This document shows, one piece after another, positions 28,999 through 38,248 of a stretch of DNA of 64,000 bases (its first letter is position 1; every line of letters starts with the position of its first letter). The translations under genes and the position numbers were made by a program. The notes under the pieces were generated by a model, which was given only the letters and a program-made list of their open reading frames with translations, was not told the origin of the DNA and did no database searches. The stretch lies in contig NZ_FOUZ01000010.1 in NCBI RefSeq assembly GCF_900115015.1, forward strand, positions 1 to 64,000, written 5' to 3'. This DNA comes from Algoriella xinjiangensis (lineage in GTDB: Bacteria; Bacteroidota; Bacteroidia; Flavobacteriales; Weeksellaceae).

Positions 28999-29463
28999 TT
29001 ATAACAATTGATACGCTGTATCATCTTTTACATCTCCAATAACAAAAGTACTGTGTGTACTGCCAATCACATTGATTGTTGTTAATTTATTGACCATAAA
29101 ATTTCGGTATTCGTCCATATTTTCAAAAGACATTTTCACGATATAATCATAATCACCACTTACATGAAAACAAGATTGAACTTCTTTTAGAGTTTGAATT
29201 TCAGTCTCAAATTTTCTAATGTTTTCTTGCGAATGTTGTTGGAGTTTGATGTGACTAAAAACAAGTAATTCTCTGTTTATTAATCTTCTATTTACTAAAG
29301 CCACGTATTTTTCTATAATACCAGCTTTTTCAAGTTTTTTAATTCGTTCATGTATTGCTGTAGAAGACAAGTTAAGTTTATCGGACAATTCTTTGTACGT
29401 AATCTTACTATTTTCTTGTAGATACATTAGTAGTTGTTGGTCGAGAGTATCAAATTTCATCAA
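28999..29463 (-). CDS. Lrp/AsnC-family transcriptional regulator
   Basis: A 154-residue regulator with the N-terminal winged helix-turn-helix (LDQQLLMYLQENSKITYKELSDKLNLSS-type, residues 6-60) and the C-terminal RAM ligand-binding domain (about 70-150; CFHVSGDYDYIVKM). Family members sense amino acids and form octamers on DNA. It is divergent from metK across 373 bp, so it may act on itself or on metK, but that is inference. Confidence 0.92.
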   Translation of the reverse strand: MMKFDTLDQQLLMYLQENSKITYKELSDKLNLSSTAIHERIKKLEKAGIIEKYVALVNRRLINRELLVFSHIKLQQHSQENIRKFETEIQTLKEVQSCFHVSGDYDYIVKMSFENMDEYRNFMVNKLTTINVIGSTHSTFVIGDVKDDTAYQLL

Positions 29464-29712
29464 TAATTAATTTTTTTCCAAAGTAAGAACTTTATTTTGA
29501 ATATTTATCTAAATTAATTTTAAATTACGCGATAAAATAGAAAATTATTGATGTTTTTATTAAAAAAGCCAATATTTATTCTATATCGTCTTAATTAATA
29601 AGTATTTAATAATTACTTCAAATTTTATTAGAACCTTTCGTAAAAAGAATCTACTCAACACAATGAATAATATTTAATCTAAAAATACTTTTCTTATTCA
29701 TATTATTCATTG

Positions 29713-29720
29713 TATATTTG
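29713..29720 (+). promoter_or_regulatory. -7 box TATATTTG of metK
   Basis: A full TANNTTTG match ends 16 bp before the first stem of the SAM-II aptamer, so the RNA would start just ahead of it. Confidence 0.6.
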
Positions 29721-29734
29721 TTCTCGAAAATCAA

Positions 29735-29786
29735 AGAGGAAAGATTTGACTGATTGCAACCTCATAAAACAATTGCTAAAACAGGA
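29735..29786 (+). ncRNA. SAM-II riboswitch aptamer upstream of metK
   Basis: The segment matches the SAM-II class (RF00521-type) in order. Stem P1 is GAGG 29736-29739 with CCTC 29760-29763. Its loop holds GATTTGACTG and TTGCAA. After P1 comes an A-rich linker and the conserved GCTAAA at 29775-29780. The pseudoknot can form in two parts: CTG 29750-29752 with CAG 29782-29784, and ATTG 29753-29756 with CAAT 29770-29773. The pairing positions agree with the known structure while the bases differ. The metK ATG is 51 nt downstream. Binding SAM would be expected to lower metK expression. The switching mechanism is not visible, as no Shine-Dalgarno overlaps the pseudoknot. Confidence 0.85.
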
Positions 29787-29836
29787 CTTCAGTTGATTCC
29801 TTCTCTATTTTTTAATTTATTAAAAAAACAACAATA

Positions 29837-31096
29837 ATGTCATACTTATTTACATCAGAATCAGTATCTGAAGGACATCCAGATAAAATTGCTGATCAAA
29901 TTTCTGATTCTATTTTAGACCACTTTTTAGCTTTTGACGCAAAAAGTAAAGTTGCTTGTGAAACATTGGTAACTACAGGTCAAGTTGTATTAGCAGGAGA
30001 AGTAAAATCTAATGCTTATATCGATTTACAACGTGTTGCAAGAGAAACAATTCAAGAAATTGGCTATACGAAAAGTGAATATATGTTTGATGCAAATTCT
30101 TGTGGAATTTTATCAGCAATTCACGAACAATCTCCTGATATCAATCAAGGTGTTGACCGTACTTCTGACGAAGAGCAAGGTGCTGGTGACCAAGGTATGA
30201 TGTTTGGTTATGCAACAAGTGAGACAGAAAACTATATGCCTTTAGCGTTAGATTTATCTCACCGTATTTTAAAAGAATTAGCTGATATTCGTAAAAATGA
30301 AATCGAATTATTACCATATTTACGTCCAGATGCTAAATCTCAAGTAACTATCGAATACGATAATGACAACAAACCAGTTCGTATTGATACAATTGTTATT
30401 TCTACACAACATGATGATTTTGCAAATGAAACTGCAATGCGTGATAAAATCACAAACGATTTAATCAACATTTTAATTCCTCGTGTTAAAGTACAATTAC
30501 CAGTTCATATTCAAGATTTATTTACAGCAGATATTAAATACCATATCAACCCAACAGGAAAATTCGTAATTGGAGGACCTCACGGAGATACGGGTTTAAC
30601 TGGTCGTAAAATTATTGTAGATACTTACGGTGGAAAAGGTGCTCACGGTGGTGGTGCGTTCTCAGGAAAAGACCCATCTAAAGTAGACCGTTCTGCAGCT
30701 TATGCAGCGCGTCATATTGCGAAAAACTTAGTAGCAGCAGGTGTTGCAGACGAAGTTTTAGTACAAGTTTCTTATGCAATTGGTGTTGCGGCTCCAGTTT
30801 CATTATTAGTAAAAACATTTGGAACAGAAAAAGTTAATTTGACTGAGGGAGAAATCTCTAAGAAAGTTTCTGAATTGTTTGACATGAAACCTTACGCAAT
30901 TGAGCAAAGATTAAAATTAAGAAATCCTATTTATAAAGAAACTGCATCTTACGGACACTTAGGTCGTCAGCCTCAAACTGTTTCAAAACGTTTTGAATCT
31001 GCTAACGGACAAGAAGTTGTAAATGTTGAAGTAGAATTATTTACATGGGAAAAATTAGATTTCGTAGAGCAAGTTAAAACTGCTTTCGGATTATAA
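29837..31096 (+). CDS. metK: S-adenosylmethionine synthetase
   Basis: A 419-residue enzyme that makes SAM from ATP and methionine. It shows [14 protein letters not shown] at residues 10-23, the methionine-loop region around [21 protein letters not shown]-type residues near 100, and [21 protein letters not shown] with [19 protein letters not shown] near 250-290. Length is normal. It is a single gene with its own promoter, a SAM-II riboswitch in the leader and a strong terminator, which together indicate feedback control by its product. Confidence 0.98.
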   Translation: MSYLFTSESVSEGHPDKIADQISDSILDHFLAFDAKSKVACETLVTTGQVVLAGEVKSNAYIDLQRVARETIQEIGYTKSEYMFDANSCGILSAIHEQSPDINQGVDRTSDEEQGAGDQGMMFGYATSETENYMPLALDLSHRILKELADIRKNEIELLPYLRPDAKSQVTIEYDNDNKPVRIDTIVISTQHDDFANETAMRDKITNDLINILIPRVKVQLPVHIQDLFTADIKYHINPTGKFVIGGPHGDTGLTGRKIIVDTYGGKGAHGGGAFSGKDPSKVDRSAAYAARHIAKNLVAAGVADEVLVQVSYAIGVAAPVSLLVKTFGTEKVNLTEGEISKKVSELFDMKPYAIEQRLKLRNPIYKETASYGHLGRQPQTVSKRFESANGQEVVNVEVELFTWEKLDFVEQVKTAFGL

Positions 31097-31115
31097 TCTA
31101 TTCAAAATATAACAC

Positions 31116-31146
31116 AAAAAAGACGCTTAATTAGCGTCTTTTTTTA
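31116..31146. terminator. Bidirectional terminator
   Basis: AAAAAAGACGCT pairs with AGCGTCTTTTTT around a TAATT loop between metK and the convergent lipoprotein gene. Confidence 0.9.
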
Positions 31147-31147
31147 T

Positions 31148-31537
31148 TTATTTTTTTATTGAATCTTTCTTTAACCCACTCACAAACCACGTTTCGTTTT
31201 TTATTTGATACGAAATATTCAAACTATCTTTCGTCATCATAATTATTTTACTTGGCGTCCAATCTACATTTCGCAACGTATTACCGCCAGTCATTTCCAT
31301 TTCTATATTCTCTAAAGATTTTATTGCTTTAGAAGTTCCTTCGAAATCAAATTTATATACATTATTTTTCTGCGAAACACGCACTACTCCATTTCCTTTT
31401 ATCGTATCATTTATAGAATCTTTATAAACAATATATCGCTCATATTTATCTTTATAAATTGTATTTGAAACATCATCCTCGTTATTACACGAAAACAAAA
31501 ATATAAATAGCGAAGCAATAACAATTATGTTTTTCAT
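31148..31537 (-). CDS. Small lipoprotein of unknown function
   Basis: A 129-residue protein starting MKNIIVIASLFIFLFSCNNEDD: a signal peptide with lipobox and an acidic stretch after the cysteine, the lipoprotein export signal that sends Bacteroidota lipoproteins to the surface. The ATG at 31537 is chosen because the longer reading from 31624 has no signal peptide in the right place. The rest is not recognised. It lies downstream of another small lipoprotein but behind a terminator. Confidence 0.6.
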   Translation of the reverse strand: MKNIIVIASLFIFLFSCNNEDDVSNTIYKDKYERYIVYKDSINDTIKGNGVVRVSQKNNVYKFDFEGTSKAIKSLENIEMEMTGGNTLRNVDWTPSKIIMMTKDSLNISYQIKNETWFVSGLKKDSIKK

Positions 31538-31585
31538 AAAGCAAAAGTTATTTATACATAACAATATATAGACAAATTTATTGCA

Positions 31586-31612
31586 CAAAAAAAGGCGCTT
31601 TATGCGCCTTAA
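31586..31612 (-). terminator. Terminator between the two small lipoprotein genes
   Basis: AAGGCGC pairs with GCGCCTT and is followed by TTTTTTT on the minus strand. Confidence 0.85.
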
Positions 31613-31629
31613 AGTTATTTTCATTCTAC

Positions 31630-32013
31630 TTATCTTGACGCGTTAGCTGTCCAAGTTTTACCATCTTTTGTATATAGAATTGTTAATTTTTTATCATCAA
31701 TTCTAATGTAAGAAGCTTCTGAAGCACCAATACTTACTAATGTATTGTCTCCTTTTTTCTCGAATTCGATACCATTTAAATCAGGAATTTTATCCGAAAA
31801 AGCAAAATTATACTTTGTTCCACTTGCAATTTTAGTTACAAATACACTTCCATTATCAGCTGTAAGTGTATTGCTACCGTCTACATAAGTAATTTTTCCT
31901 TTATATGTTCCTGCAAAAAAATCGTTGTTCGCTGGATCATCGTCATCATTACAAGCTGTAAATACAAATAATGCAAAAACCGTAACGGCTAATAATTTTA
32001 ATAAATTCTTCAT
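31630..32013 (-). CDS. Small lipoprotein with acidic export signal
   Basis: A 127-residue protein with the start MKNLLKLLAVTVFALFVFTACNDDDDP: signal peptide, lipobox TAC, then four aspartates, a clear lipoprotein export signal. The mature part alternates hydrophobic and polar residues (GTYKGKITYVDGSNTLTADNGSVFV), suggesting a small beta-barrel or lipocalin-like fold. No function recognised. The ATG at 32013 is preferred to 32055 because it places the signal peptide at the N terminus. Confidence 0.65.
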   Translation of the reverse strand: MKNLLKLLAVTVFALFVFTACNDDDDPANNDFFAGTYKGKITYVDGSNTLTADNGSVFVTKIASGTKYNFAFSDKIPDLNGIEFEKKGDNTLVSIGASEASYIRIDDKKLTILYTKDGKTWTANASR

Positions 32014-32128
32014 GTTTTTTATTTTTTTATTGGTTAACATTATCAATATTTCCAATTATAATACCACTATTTGTTAAATAATATCTATAAACAAAATTTT
32101 AACATTTTTTACCTTTAACAAAAATTTG

Positions 32129-32136
32129 TATTTTTG
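32129..32136 (+). promoter_or_regulatory. -7 box TATTTTTG of fabG
   Basis: A TANNTTTG match lies 22 bp before the fabG ATG. Confidence 0.55.
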
Positions 32137-32158
32137 AGCAAAATAAATACCAATAAAC

Positions 32159-32902
32159 ATGAATTTATTGCAAGGTAAAACAGCAATCGTAACAGGCGCA
32201 ACTCGCGGTATCGGAAAAAGTATTGCGGAAGTTTTTGTAAAAAATGGCGCTAACGTTGCCTTTACTTATGCTTCTTCTGTAGAAAAAGCAAAAGCTTTAG
32301 AAGAAGAATTAGGTCAATTCGGAAAAGTAAAAGGTTATCAATCTGATGCTTCTAATTTTGACGCTGCTCAAAAATTAGTGGAAGATGTAATTGCAGAATT
32401 TGGACAAATTGATATTGTGATCAATAATGCAGGAATTACAAAAGATGGCTTATTGATGAGAATGTCTGTTGAGGATTTCGAAAATGTAATTCAAACAAAT
32501 TTAAATTCGGCTTTCAATTTAACTAAAGCAGTTATTAAACCAATGATGAAACAACGTTCTGGATCTATCGTTAACATGTCTTCTATTGTTGGAATTAAAG
32601 GAAATGCAGGACAAGCAAATTATGCGGCATCAAAAGCTGGTTTAATTGGTTTTTCTAAATCTGTAGCTTTAGAATTAGGATCACGTAACATCCGTTGTAA
32701 CGCAATTGCACCAGGATTTATTGAAACTGAAATGACAGAAGTTTTAGACCAAAAAGTTGTAGAAGAATGGCGCAATGGTATTCCATTAAAACGTGGTGGA
32801 CAGCCAGAAGACGTTGCAAATGCATGTTTATATTTAGCTTCGGATTTATCAAGTTATGTAACAGGACAAGTTTTAAGTGTTGACGGTGGTTTACATACTT
32901 AA
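32159..32902 (+). CDS. fabG: 3-oxoacyl-[acyl-carrier-protein] reductase
   Basis: A 247-residue short-chain dehydrogenase that reduces 3-oxoacyl-ACP with NADPH in fatty-acid elongation. It has the cofactor motif TGATRGIGKS near residue 13, NNAGITKDGLLMRM near 89, the catalytic serine in NMSSIVGIKGNAGQ near 138, the YAASKAG active site (Tyr and Lys) near 153, and the C-terminal LSVDGGLHT. The length and motifs are those of FabG rather than a generic SDR. Confidence 0.95.
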   Translation: MNLLQGKTAIVTGATRGIGKSIAEVFVKNGANVAFTYASSVEKAKALEEELGQFGKVKGYQSDASNFDAAQKLVEDVIAEFGQIDIVINNAGITKDGLLMRMSVEDFENVIQTNLNSAFNLTKAVIKPMMKQRSGSIVNMSSIVGIKGNAGQANYAASKAGLIGFSKSVALELGSRNIRCNAIAPGFIETEMTEVLDQKVVEEWRNGIPLKRGGQPEDVANACLYLASDLSSYVTGQVLSVDGGLHT

Positions 32903-32941
32903 ATCTTAAAAATATCATATTTTTATAAAGGTTTTGTTTAG

Positions 32942-32949
32942 TAAATTTG
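32942..32949 (+). promoter_or_regulatory. -7 box TAAATTTG of menD
   Basis: A TANNTTTG match lies 35 bp before the TTG start of menD, in the fabG-menD gap. Confidence 0.5.
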
Positions 32950-32984
32950 CTATTCAAAGCCTTTTATAATTTAAGACAACTACG

Positions 32985-34655
32985 TTGAGAAAAATATCAA
33001 ATAAATTAAATGTTCAATTAATTGCTGAAACTCTTTTAGCTTTCGGAATTGATCATATTGTACTTTCACCTGGCTCTAGAAATGGAGCTTTGACCATGCA
33101 ATTTGCAAACGACAAACGTTTCAAAACGTATAGTGTAATAGACGAACGTTCGGCTGGTTTTGTGGCTTTAGGAATGGCACAACAAATTCAGAAACCCGTT
33201 GTTGTGTGTTGTACTTCTGGTTCGGCAACTGCAAATTACTATCCCGCAATTACCGAAGCTTTTTTTCAGAATGTGCCTATTATTGTGCTTTCTGCTGATC
33301 GTCCCGAGCATTTAGTTGATAATTTTGATGGACAAACAATACGTCAACATAATATTTTCGAAAAACATTCTGTTCACAACGTTCAATTATCTGAAAGCGA
33401 AGAAACAGACGATTTAACACGAAATATGTTGATGACAAAATATGCGTTGATTGATTGTATACATAAATCGGCGCCAATACACATCAACATGCCATTTTCT
33501 GAGCCTTTGTATGAATCTGTAACCGAATCTTCTATCGAAATTGATCAGATTACAATTGATGAAAAAGTTTATCCAGAAATTAATGTAATTGATTACATGA
33601 AACGCTGGAATTCTTCTTCTAAAAAATTGATTTTGGTTGGTCTTCATCATCCCGATGCTACATTTGATCAGTATTTAAAACAATTGGCGCAAGATGATTC
33701 TGTGGTTATTTTAGATGAAGTGACATCAAATATACACGATACACGATTTTTTAATAAAATTGACCAAGTTATTTTTCCGTATTCTGATGAAGAATTAGAA
33801 GCTTTAAAACCTGATATTTTATTGACGATTGGACAAAATGTGGTTTCTAAAAAGATTAAAAAATTCTTGCGCGATCACAAACCAACGCAACATTGGCATT
33901 TGGACGAATATTGGCAACCAGACACTTTCCAAGCATTAACAGATAAAATTGAGACAAAACCCGAATTATTTTTAGAGCAATTTGTTCCGTTTATCAATCC
34001 AAAAGAGTCTGATTATTACACAACTTGGAATACAATTCGCGAAGCAAATAACATCAAACACAACAACTATATCAATATGATTCCGTTTTGTGATTTAAAA
34101 GCTTTTGATTCTATTATTCGTAATTATCCCGAAAATTGGCAAATACAATATGGTAATTCTACAGTAATTAGATACGGTTTATTGTTTGATCACAATCCGT
34201 CGAATCCTGTTTTTTGTAATCGTGGTACAAGCGGAATTGATGGCTCTACTTCTACCGCTATTGGCGCGTGTTTGGCTTCGGGACAAGATACTGTATTAAT
34301 CACGGGAGATATTTCTTTTTTATATGATTCGAATGCTTTGTGGAATGTAAATATGCCAAAAAACTTCAGAATTATTTTGATTAACAATGGCGGAGGAAAT
34401 ATTTTTAAATTTATTCCTGGTCCGTCAGAAACCGATGTTGTCGAAGATTATTTTGTTACAAAACATCATCACACTGGCGAACATTTAGCTAAAATGTTTG
34501 ATTTTGACTATCAAGTTGTTAATAATTTAACTGATTTAGAAAATTCTTTCGGTGATTTTTATGCTGAAAGTAATCGACCAAAAATATTAGAAATTGATAC
34601 AAGAAATGCTACAAATGACACAATTTTAAGAGGTTATTTTAGCAGTTTGAAATAA
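32985..34655 (+). CDS. menD: Menaquinone synthesis enzyme MenD
   Basis: This 556-residue thiamine-diphosphate enzyme (2-succinyl-5-enolpyruvyl-6-hydroxy-3-cyclohexene-1-carboxylate synthase) adds 2-oxoglutarate to isochorismate. It shows HIVLSPGSRNGALT near residue 24, VVCCTSGSATANYYPAITEA near 73, and the ThDP-binding region GDISFLYDSNALWN near 435. The start is TTG: an in-frame stop at 32967 and the lack of any ATG before residue 38 leave no other choice. It is the only menaquinone gene in the window. A terminator follows. Confidence 0.95.
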   Translation: MRKISNKLNVQLIAETLLAFGIDHIVLSPGSRNGALTMQFANDKRFKTYSVIDERSAGFVALGMAQQIQKPVVVCCTSGSATANYYPAITEAFFQNVPIIVLSADRPEHLVDNFDGQTIRQHNIFEKHSVHNVQLSESEETDDLTRNMLMTKYALIDCIHKSAPIHINMPFSEPLYESVTESSIEIDQITIDEKVYPEINVIDYMKRWNSSSKKLILVGLHHPDATFDQYLKQLAQDDSVVILDEVTSNIHDTRFFNKIDQVIFPYSDEELEALKPDILLTIGQNVVSKKIKKFLRDHKPTQHWHLDEYWQPDTFQALTDKIETKPELFLEQFVPFINPKESDYYTTWNTIREANNIKHNNYINMIPFCDLKAFDSIIRNYPENWQIQYGNSTVIRYGLLFDHNPSNPVFCNRGTSGIDGSTSTAIGACLASGQDTVLITGDISFLYDSNALWNVNMPKNFRIILINNGGGNIFKFIPGPSETDVVEDYFVTKHHHTGEHLAKMFDFDYQVVNNLTDLENSFGDFYAESNRPKILEIDTRNATNDTILRGYFSSLK

Positions 34656-34656
34656 T

Positions 34657-34686
34657 AAAAAATCCGAACAATTGTTCGGATTTTTG
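34657..34686. terminator. Bidirectional terminator
   Basis: AAAAATCCGAACAA pairs with TTGTTCGGATTTTT between convergent menD and the SanA-like gene. Confidence 0.9.
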
Positions 34687-34689
34687 CTT

Positions 34690-35346
34690 TCATATAATCT
34701 CAATTTTTTCTCCTAAAAATTTTGGATTCACTCCAAACCAATCATCAATAAAAACTTTTGCACGAGCAAAATATTCACGAATATTGGTTTTCAAACCAGC
34801 TTGTTTGTTTACATCTTTCGCATTATAACCGTAAGCATTTATTCCATTTTGTCTTGCAATGTAAACTGCGCGTTGATTATGAAATTCTTGTGAAACAACA
34901 ATAAATTCATTTTGACCAAAAATTTCTTTTGCGCGTATCATCGAATCTAACGTTCTGAAACCTGCATAATCCAAATAAATTACATTGGCTGGAACACCTT
35001 TTTCTATCAAAGCTAATTTCATCATTTCGGGTTCGTTGTAATTTTTTCGACCATGATCTCCACTCAAAATAAAATGAGTTACTTTTCCTGATTTATACAA
35101 CTCTGCAGCCGCATCAATTCTATAAACAAAGTAATAATTTTGATAACCACCAACCAAATTAGGCGCAGTTCCTAAAACCACAGCAACTTTAGTTTTTGGT
35201 AATTTCTGCACATCCGAAGTTACATATTCTGCTGTAGAATGCTCTATTTTATAATTTGCATACGTTGTAAACAAAAGACAAATTAGCGCAAATAGAAAGC
35301 TATAAATAACTAATTTCTTAAAGTTTTTTTTGGTCTTGATTTTCAT
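34690..35346 (-). CDS. SanA/YdcF-like membrane protein (DUF218)
   Basis: A 218-residue protein with one N-terminal membrane helix (about 11-30) and a periplasmic DUF218 domain. Marks are VAVVLGTAPNLVGG near residue 50, LSGDHGRKNYNE near 94 and VSQEFHNQRAVYIARQ near 145. Related SanA proteins affect envelope permeability to vancomycin and detergents at high temperature, but the reaction is not known. It stands alone behind the efp terminator. Confidence 0.85.
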   Translation of the reverse strand: MKIKTKKNFKKLVIYSFLFALICLLFTTYANYKIEHSTAEYVTSDVQKLPKTKVAVVLGTAPNLVGGYQNYYFVYRIDAAAELYKSGKVTHFILSGDHGRKNYNEPEMMKLALIEKGVPANVIYLDYAGFRTLDSMIRAKEIFGQNEFIVVSQEFHNQRAVYIARQNGINAYGYNAKDVNKQAGLKTNIREYFARAKVFIDDWFGVNPKFLGEKIEII

Positions 35347-35414
35347 TTATTGAGTGTCTTAATGCTAAAATACATATTTAGTTTAATTTTATTCCATTTC
35401 TAAAATTAATAAAC

Positions 35415-35446
35415 AAAAAAATCCCTCTTATTCAGAGGGATTTTTA
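35415..35446 (-). terminator. Terminator of the lpx-efp operon
   Basis: AAAAATCCCTCT and its complement form the stem, followed by TTTTTTT on the minus strand, 20 bases past efp. Confidence 0.9.
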
Positions 35447-35465
35447 AAATATATTCTAGAAAATA

Positions 35466-36029
35466 TTATTTTACTCTTTCAACGTACGAACCGTCTTCTG
35501 TGTTAATTTTTACTTTATCACCTTCGTTGATAAATAAAGGAACACGAATTTCAGCACCTGTTTCTGTTGTTGCAGGTTTTGTAGCATTTGTAGCAGTATC
35601 ACCTTTAAGACCTGGCTCTGTGTATGTAATCTCCATAATTACCGTGTTTGGTAACTCAGCTGCCAAAGCAGTTTCGTCTGAAGCACGGAATAAGATTTTT
35701 ACTTCGTCACCAGCTTTCATAAATTGTGCGTTTTCAATCAAATCTTTGTTTAAATAAACTTGAGAAAAATCGTCATTATTCATGAAATGGAATCCATTAT
35801 CATCTTCGTATAAATATTGGTAGTTACGTGTTTCTACACGAACTTCTTCAATTTTATGACCTGCAGAAAATGTATTATCTAATACTTTTCCGTTTGTCAA
35901 AGATTTTAATTTTGTACGAACAAAAGCAGGACCTTTACCTGGTTTTACGTGTAAAAATTCGATAATTTTATACGTATCATTATTATAAACGATACATAGA
36001 CCTTTTCTGATATCAGAAGTTGTTGCCAT
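35466..36029 (-). CDS. efp: Elongation factor P
   Basis: A 187-residue three-domain translation factor that relieves ribosome stalling at proline runs. The N-terminal KOW-like domain has the loop KPGKGPAFVRTKLK near residue 29 with the lysine that is the usual modification site. The OB domains follow, ending in INEGDKVKINTEDGSYVERVK. It is the last gene of the lpxD-lpxC/fabZ-lpxA-efp unit, starting 21 bp after lpxA. This order recurs in Bacteroidota. Confidence 0.97.
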   Translation of the reverse strand: MATTSDIRKGLCIVYNNDTYKIIEFLHVKPGKGPAFVRTKLKSLTNGKVLDNTFSAGHKIEEVRVETRNYQYLYEDDNGFHFMNNDDFSQVYLNKDLIENAQFMKAGDEVKILFRASDETALAAELPNTVIMEITYTEPGLKGDTATNATKPATTETGAEIRVPLFINEGDKVKINTEDGSYVERVK

Positions 36030-36050
36030 TTATTTTATTTGTTATTTTGA

Positions 36051-36845
36051 TTAAACACCCGAGCTATAACCTTTCATAATTCCACGATCACTTGTATTAA
36101 TAAAATTCAAGATGATTTCGCGATAATGCGAATCTGGAAATTTTTCTAAGATTTGTTCTACAGCTTGAGATACATTGTTTTTTTGTTGATATAAAATTCT
36201 GTAAATACCTTGTATTTCGTAGATTTCCTCTGAAGTAAATCCTTTTCTTCTTAATCCAATTGCATTTACACCTGCATAAGCTACAGGATTTTTTGCTGCT
36301 TTTACATAAGGCGGAACGTCTTTACGAATTTGTGTTGCACCTGCTATAAAAGCGTGTTCACCAATTTTTGTAAATTGATGCACGGCACTATAACCACCAA
36401 TAAAAGCGTAATCTCCTACCTCTATATGTCCAGCTAAACCTACCGCATTTACAATAACTACATTATTACCTACCACACAATCGTGTGCAATATGTGCAGT
36501 TGCCATAATCAAACAATTGTCTCCGATTTTTGTATAACCTAAAGCATTTGTTCCTTTATTTACTGTAACGCATTCTCTTATCGTTGTATTATCTCCGATA
36601 TAAGTTAACGTTTTTTCTCCTTCGTACTTCAAGTCTTGCGGGTCACCAGAAATAACCGTACCTGGATAAATTTTACAATTTTTACCAATACGTGATCCTG
36701 GCATTATTGTTACATTGGGACCAATCCAAGTACCATCGCCAATTTCTACATCTTCATAAACAGATGCAAAAGGGCTGATTGTAACGTTTTCACCTAAAAT
36801 CGCAGTTGGATGAACGTATGCCATCGGATGATTCATAACTTCCAT
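36051..36845 (-). CDS. lpxA: UDP-N-acetylglucosamine acyltransferase
   Basis: Catalyses the first step of lipid A synthesis, moving a hydroxyacyl chain from ACP to UDP-GlcNAc. The 264-residue protein is a left-handed beta-helix built of hexapeptide repeats (IGDGTWIGPNVTIMPGSRIG and on), with the catalytic-histidine region IMATAHIAHDCVVG near residue 115 and the GLRRKGFTSEEI C-terminal helical part near 198. The start may be Met1, Met4 or Met8; the family usually begins close to HPTAI. It begins 8 bp after lpxC/fabZ. Confidence 0.96.
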   Translation of the reverse strand: MEVMNHPMAYVHPTAILGENVTISPFASVYEDVEIGDGTWIGPNVTIMPGSRIGKNCKIYPGTVISGDPQDLKYEGEKTLTYIGDNTTIRECVTVNKGTNALGYTKIGDNCLIMATAHIAHDCVVGNNVVIVNAVGLAGHIEVGDYAFIGGYSAVHQFTKIGEHAFIAGATQIRKDVPPYVKAAKNPVAYAGVNAIGLRRKGFTSEEIYEIQGIYRILYQQKNNVSQAVEQILEKFPDSHYREIILNFINTSDRGIMKGYSSGV

Positions 36846-36853
36846 TTCTTTAA

Positions 36854-38242
36854 TTATTCTTTTGTAATAACTGCCATCATTTCTGCCTCAACAGCGATAG
36901 AATTGTTTACATAACCAATTCCTTGCATATGTACAATTCCTCTTCGTATAGGTTCTATCAACTCTAATTTAAATACAATTGTATCTCCTGGAACAATTTT
37001 GCGTTTAAATTTAGCATTTTCAATCTTCATGAAATATGTCGAATATTCTTGCGGATTTTCTAATTCACCTAATATCAAAAGTCCACCTAATTGTGCCATT
37101 GCTTCTATTTGCAAAACGCCTGGCATAACTGGTTCTTTTGGAAAATGTCCTACAAAGAATGGTTCATTCATTGTTACATTTTTTACACCAATCAATCCTG
37201 TTGGTGTTTTTGTTAATACTTTATCAATCAATAAAAATGGTGGACGATGTGGCAACAATTTCATGATTTGATTGATATCGTAAACAGGATCTACAGTTAA
37301 ATCAAATTCGGGCACCTTGTTACGTTGTGCTAATTTGATTTGTTTACTTAATTTTTTTGCAAAATTAGTATTTGTATGATGTCCTGGTTTTGTCGCAATA
37401 ATTTTTGCTTTCAATTTTTTACCAACCAAAGCTAAATCTCCCACCACATCTAATAATTTGTGACGAGCTGCTTCGTTTGGATAATGCAATGTCAAATGGT
37501 CTAAAATTCCGTTTGGACGTATAGACACATCATCGCGATTAAAAGCTTTGCATAATTTTTCTTTTGTTTCTGGTGTAATTTCTTTGTCAACATAAACAAT
37601 TGCATTGTCTAAATCGCCACCTTTTACTAAACCAGCTTCTAATAATTGCTCTAACTCATGTAAAAAACAAAAAGTTCGTGCTGGAGAAATATCTTGCTTA
37701 AAGTTTTTGATTGATGATAAAGTTGCGTTTTGAGTTCCCAAAACTTTTGTCCCGAAATCTACCATTGCAGTTACTTGATAATCATCCGAAGGAATTGCCG
37801 TAATTTCTGATCCCGTTTCTGGATCTACATACGTTACAATTTCTTTGATACGATAATATTCTCTGTCTTTGTCTTGTTCTACAATACCAGCATTTTCTAT
37901 TGCTTCGACAAAAAATTTAGAAGAACCATCCATAATTGGTGGTTCTGCATTATCTATTTCAATATAACAGTTGTCTATATCCATTCCAACCAAAGCTGCC
38001 AAAACATGCTCGGTTGTATGTATTTTAACTCCTTTTTTCTCTAAAGTTGTTCCTCTTGCAGTGCTAACAACGTATTGTGCATCAGCTTCTACTTGAGGTT
38101 GCCCTTCTAAATCTGTTCGTACAAATACAAATCCAACATCTGGATCTGCTGGTTTAAATGTTAAAGTAACATGTTTACCAGTATGTAATCCAACTCCTTT
38201 TAGAATAGCTTCTTTCGCTAAAGTTTTTTGTTTATCAGACAT
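36854..38242 (-). CDS. lpxC/fabZ: LpxC-FabZ bifunctional fusion
   Basis: A 462-residue fusion. Residues 1 to about 305 are LpxC, the zinc deacetylase that commits UDP-acyl-GlcNAc to lipid A; KGVGLHTGKHVTL near 15, the zinc histidine in HTTEHVLAAL near 77 and LDHLTLHYPNEAARHKLLDVVGD-type residues near 250 are present. Residues from about 315 are FabZ, the hydroxyacyl-ACP dehydratase, with LLPHRPPFLLIDK near 332 and the catalytic GHFPKEPVMPGVLQIEAMAQ region near 366. The fusion is normal in Bacteroidota. It starts 6 bp after lpxD. Confidence 0.97.
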   Translation of the reverse strand: MSDKQKTLAKEAILKGVGLHTGKHVTLTFKPADPDVGFVFVRTDLEGQPQVEADAQYVVSTARGTTLEKKGVKIHTTEHVLAALVGMDIDNCYIEIDNAEPPIMDGSSKFFVEAIENAGIVEQDKDREYYRIKEIVTYVDPETGSEITAIPSDDYQVTAMVDFGTKVLGTQNATLSSIKNFKQDISPARTFCFLHELEQLLEAGLVKGGDLDNAIVYVDKEITPETKEKLCKAFNRDDVSIRPNGILDHLTLHYPNEAARHKLLDVVGDLALVGKKLKAKIIATKPGHHTNTNFAKKLSKQIKLAQRNKVPEFDLTVDPVYDINQIMKLLPHRPPFLLIDKVLTKTPTGLIGVKNVTMNEPFFVGHFPKEPVMPGVLQIEAMAQLGGLLILGELENPQEYSTYFMKIENAKFKRKIVPGDTIVFKLELIEPIRRGIVHMQGIGYVNNSIAVEAEMMAVITKE

Positions 38243-38248
38243 TAACTT

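Noticed and set aside
29464-29735. SAM-I (S-box) riboswitch or T-box before metK
   Set aside because: No S-box core or T-box sequence is present; the SAM-II parts further downstream explain the leader.
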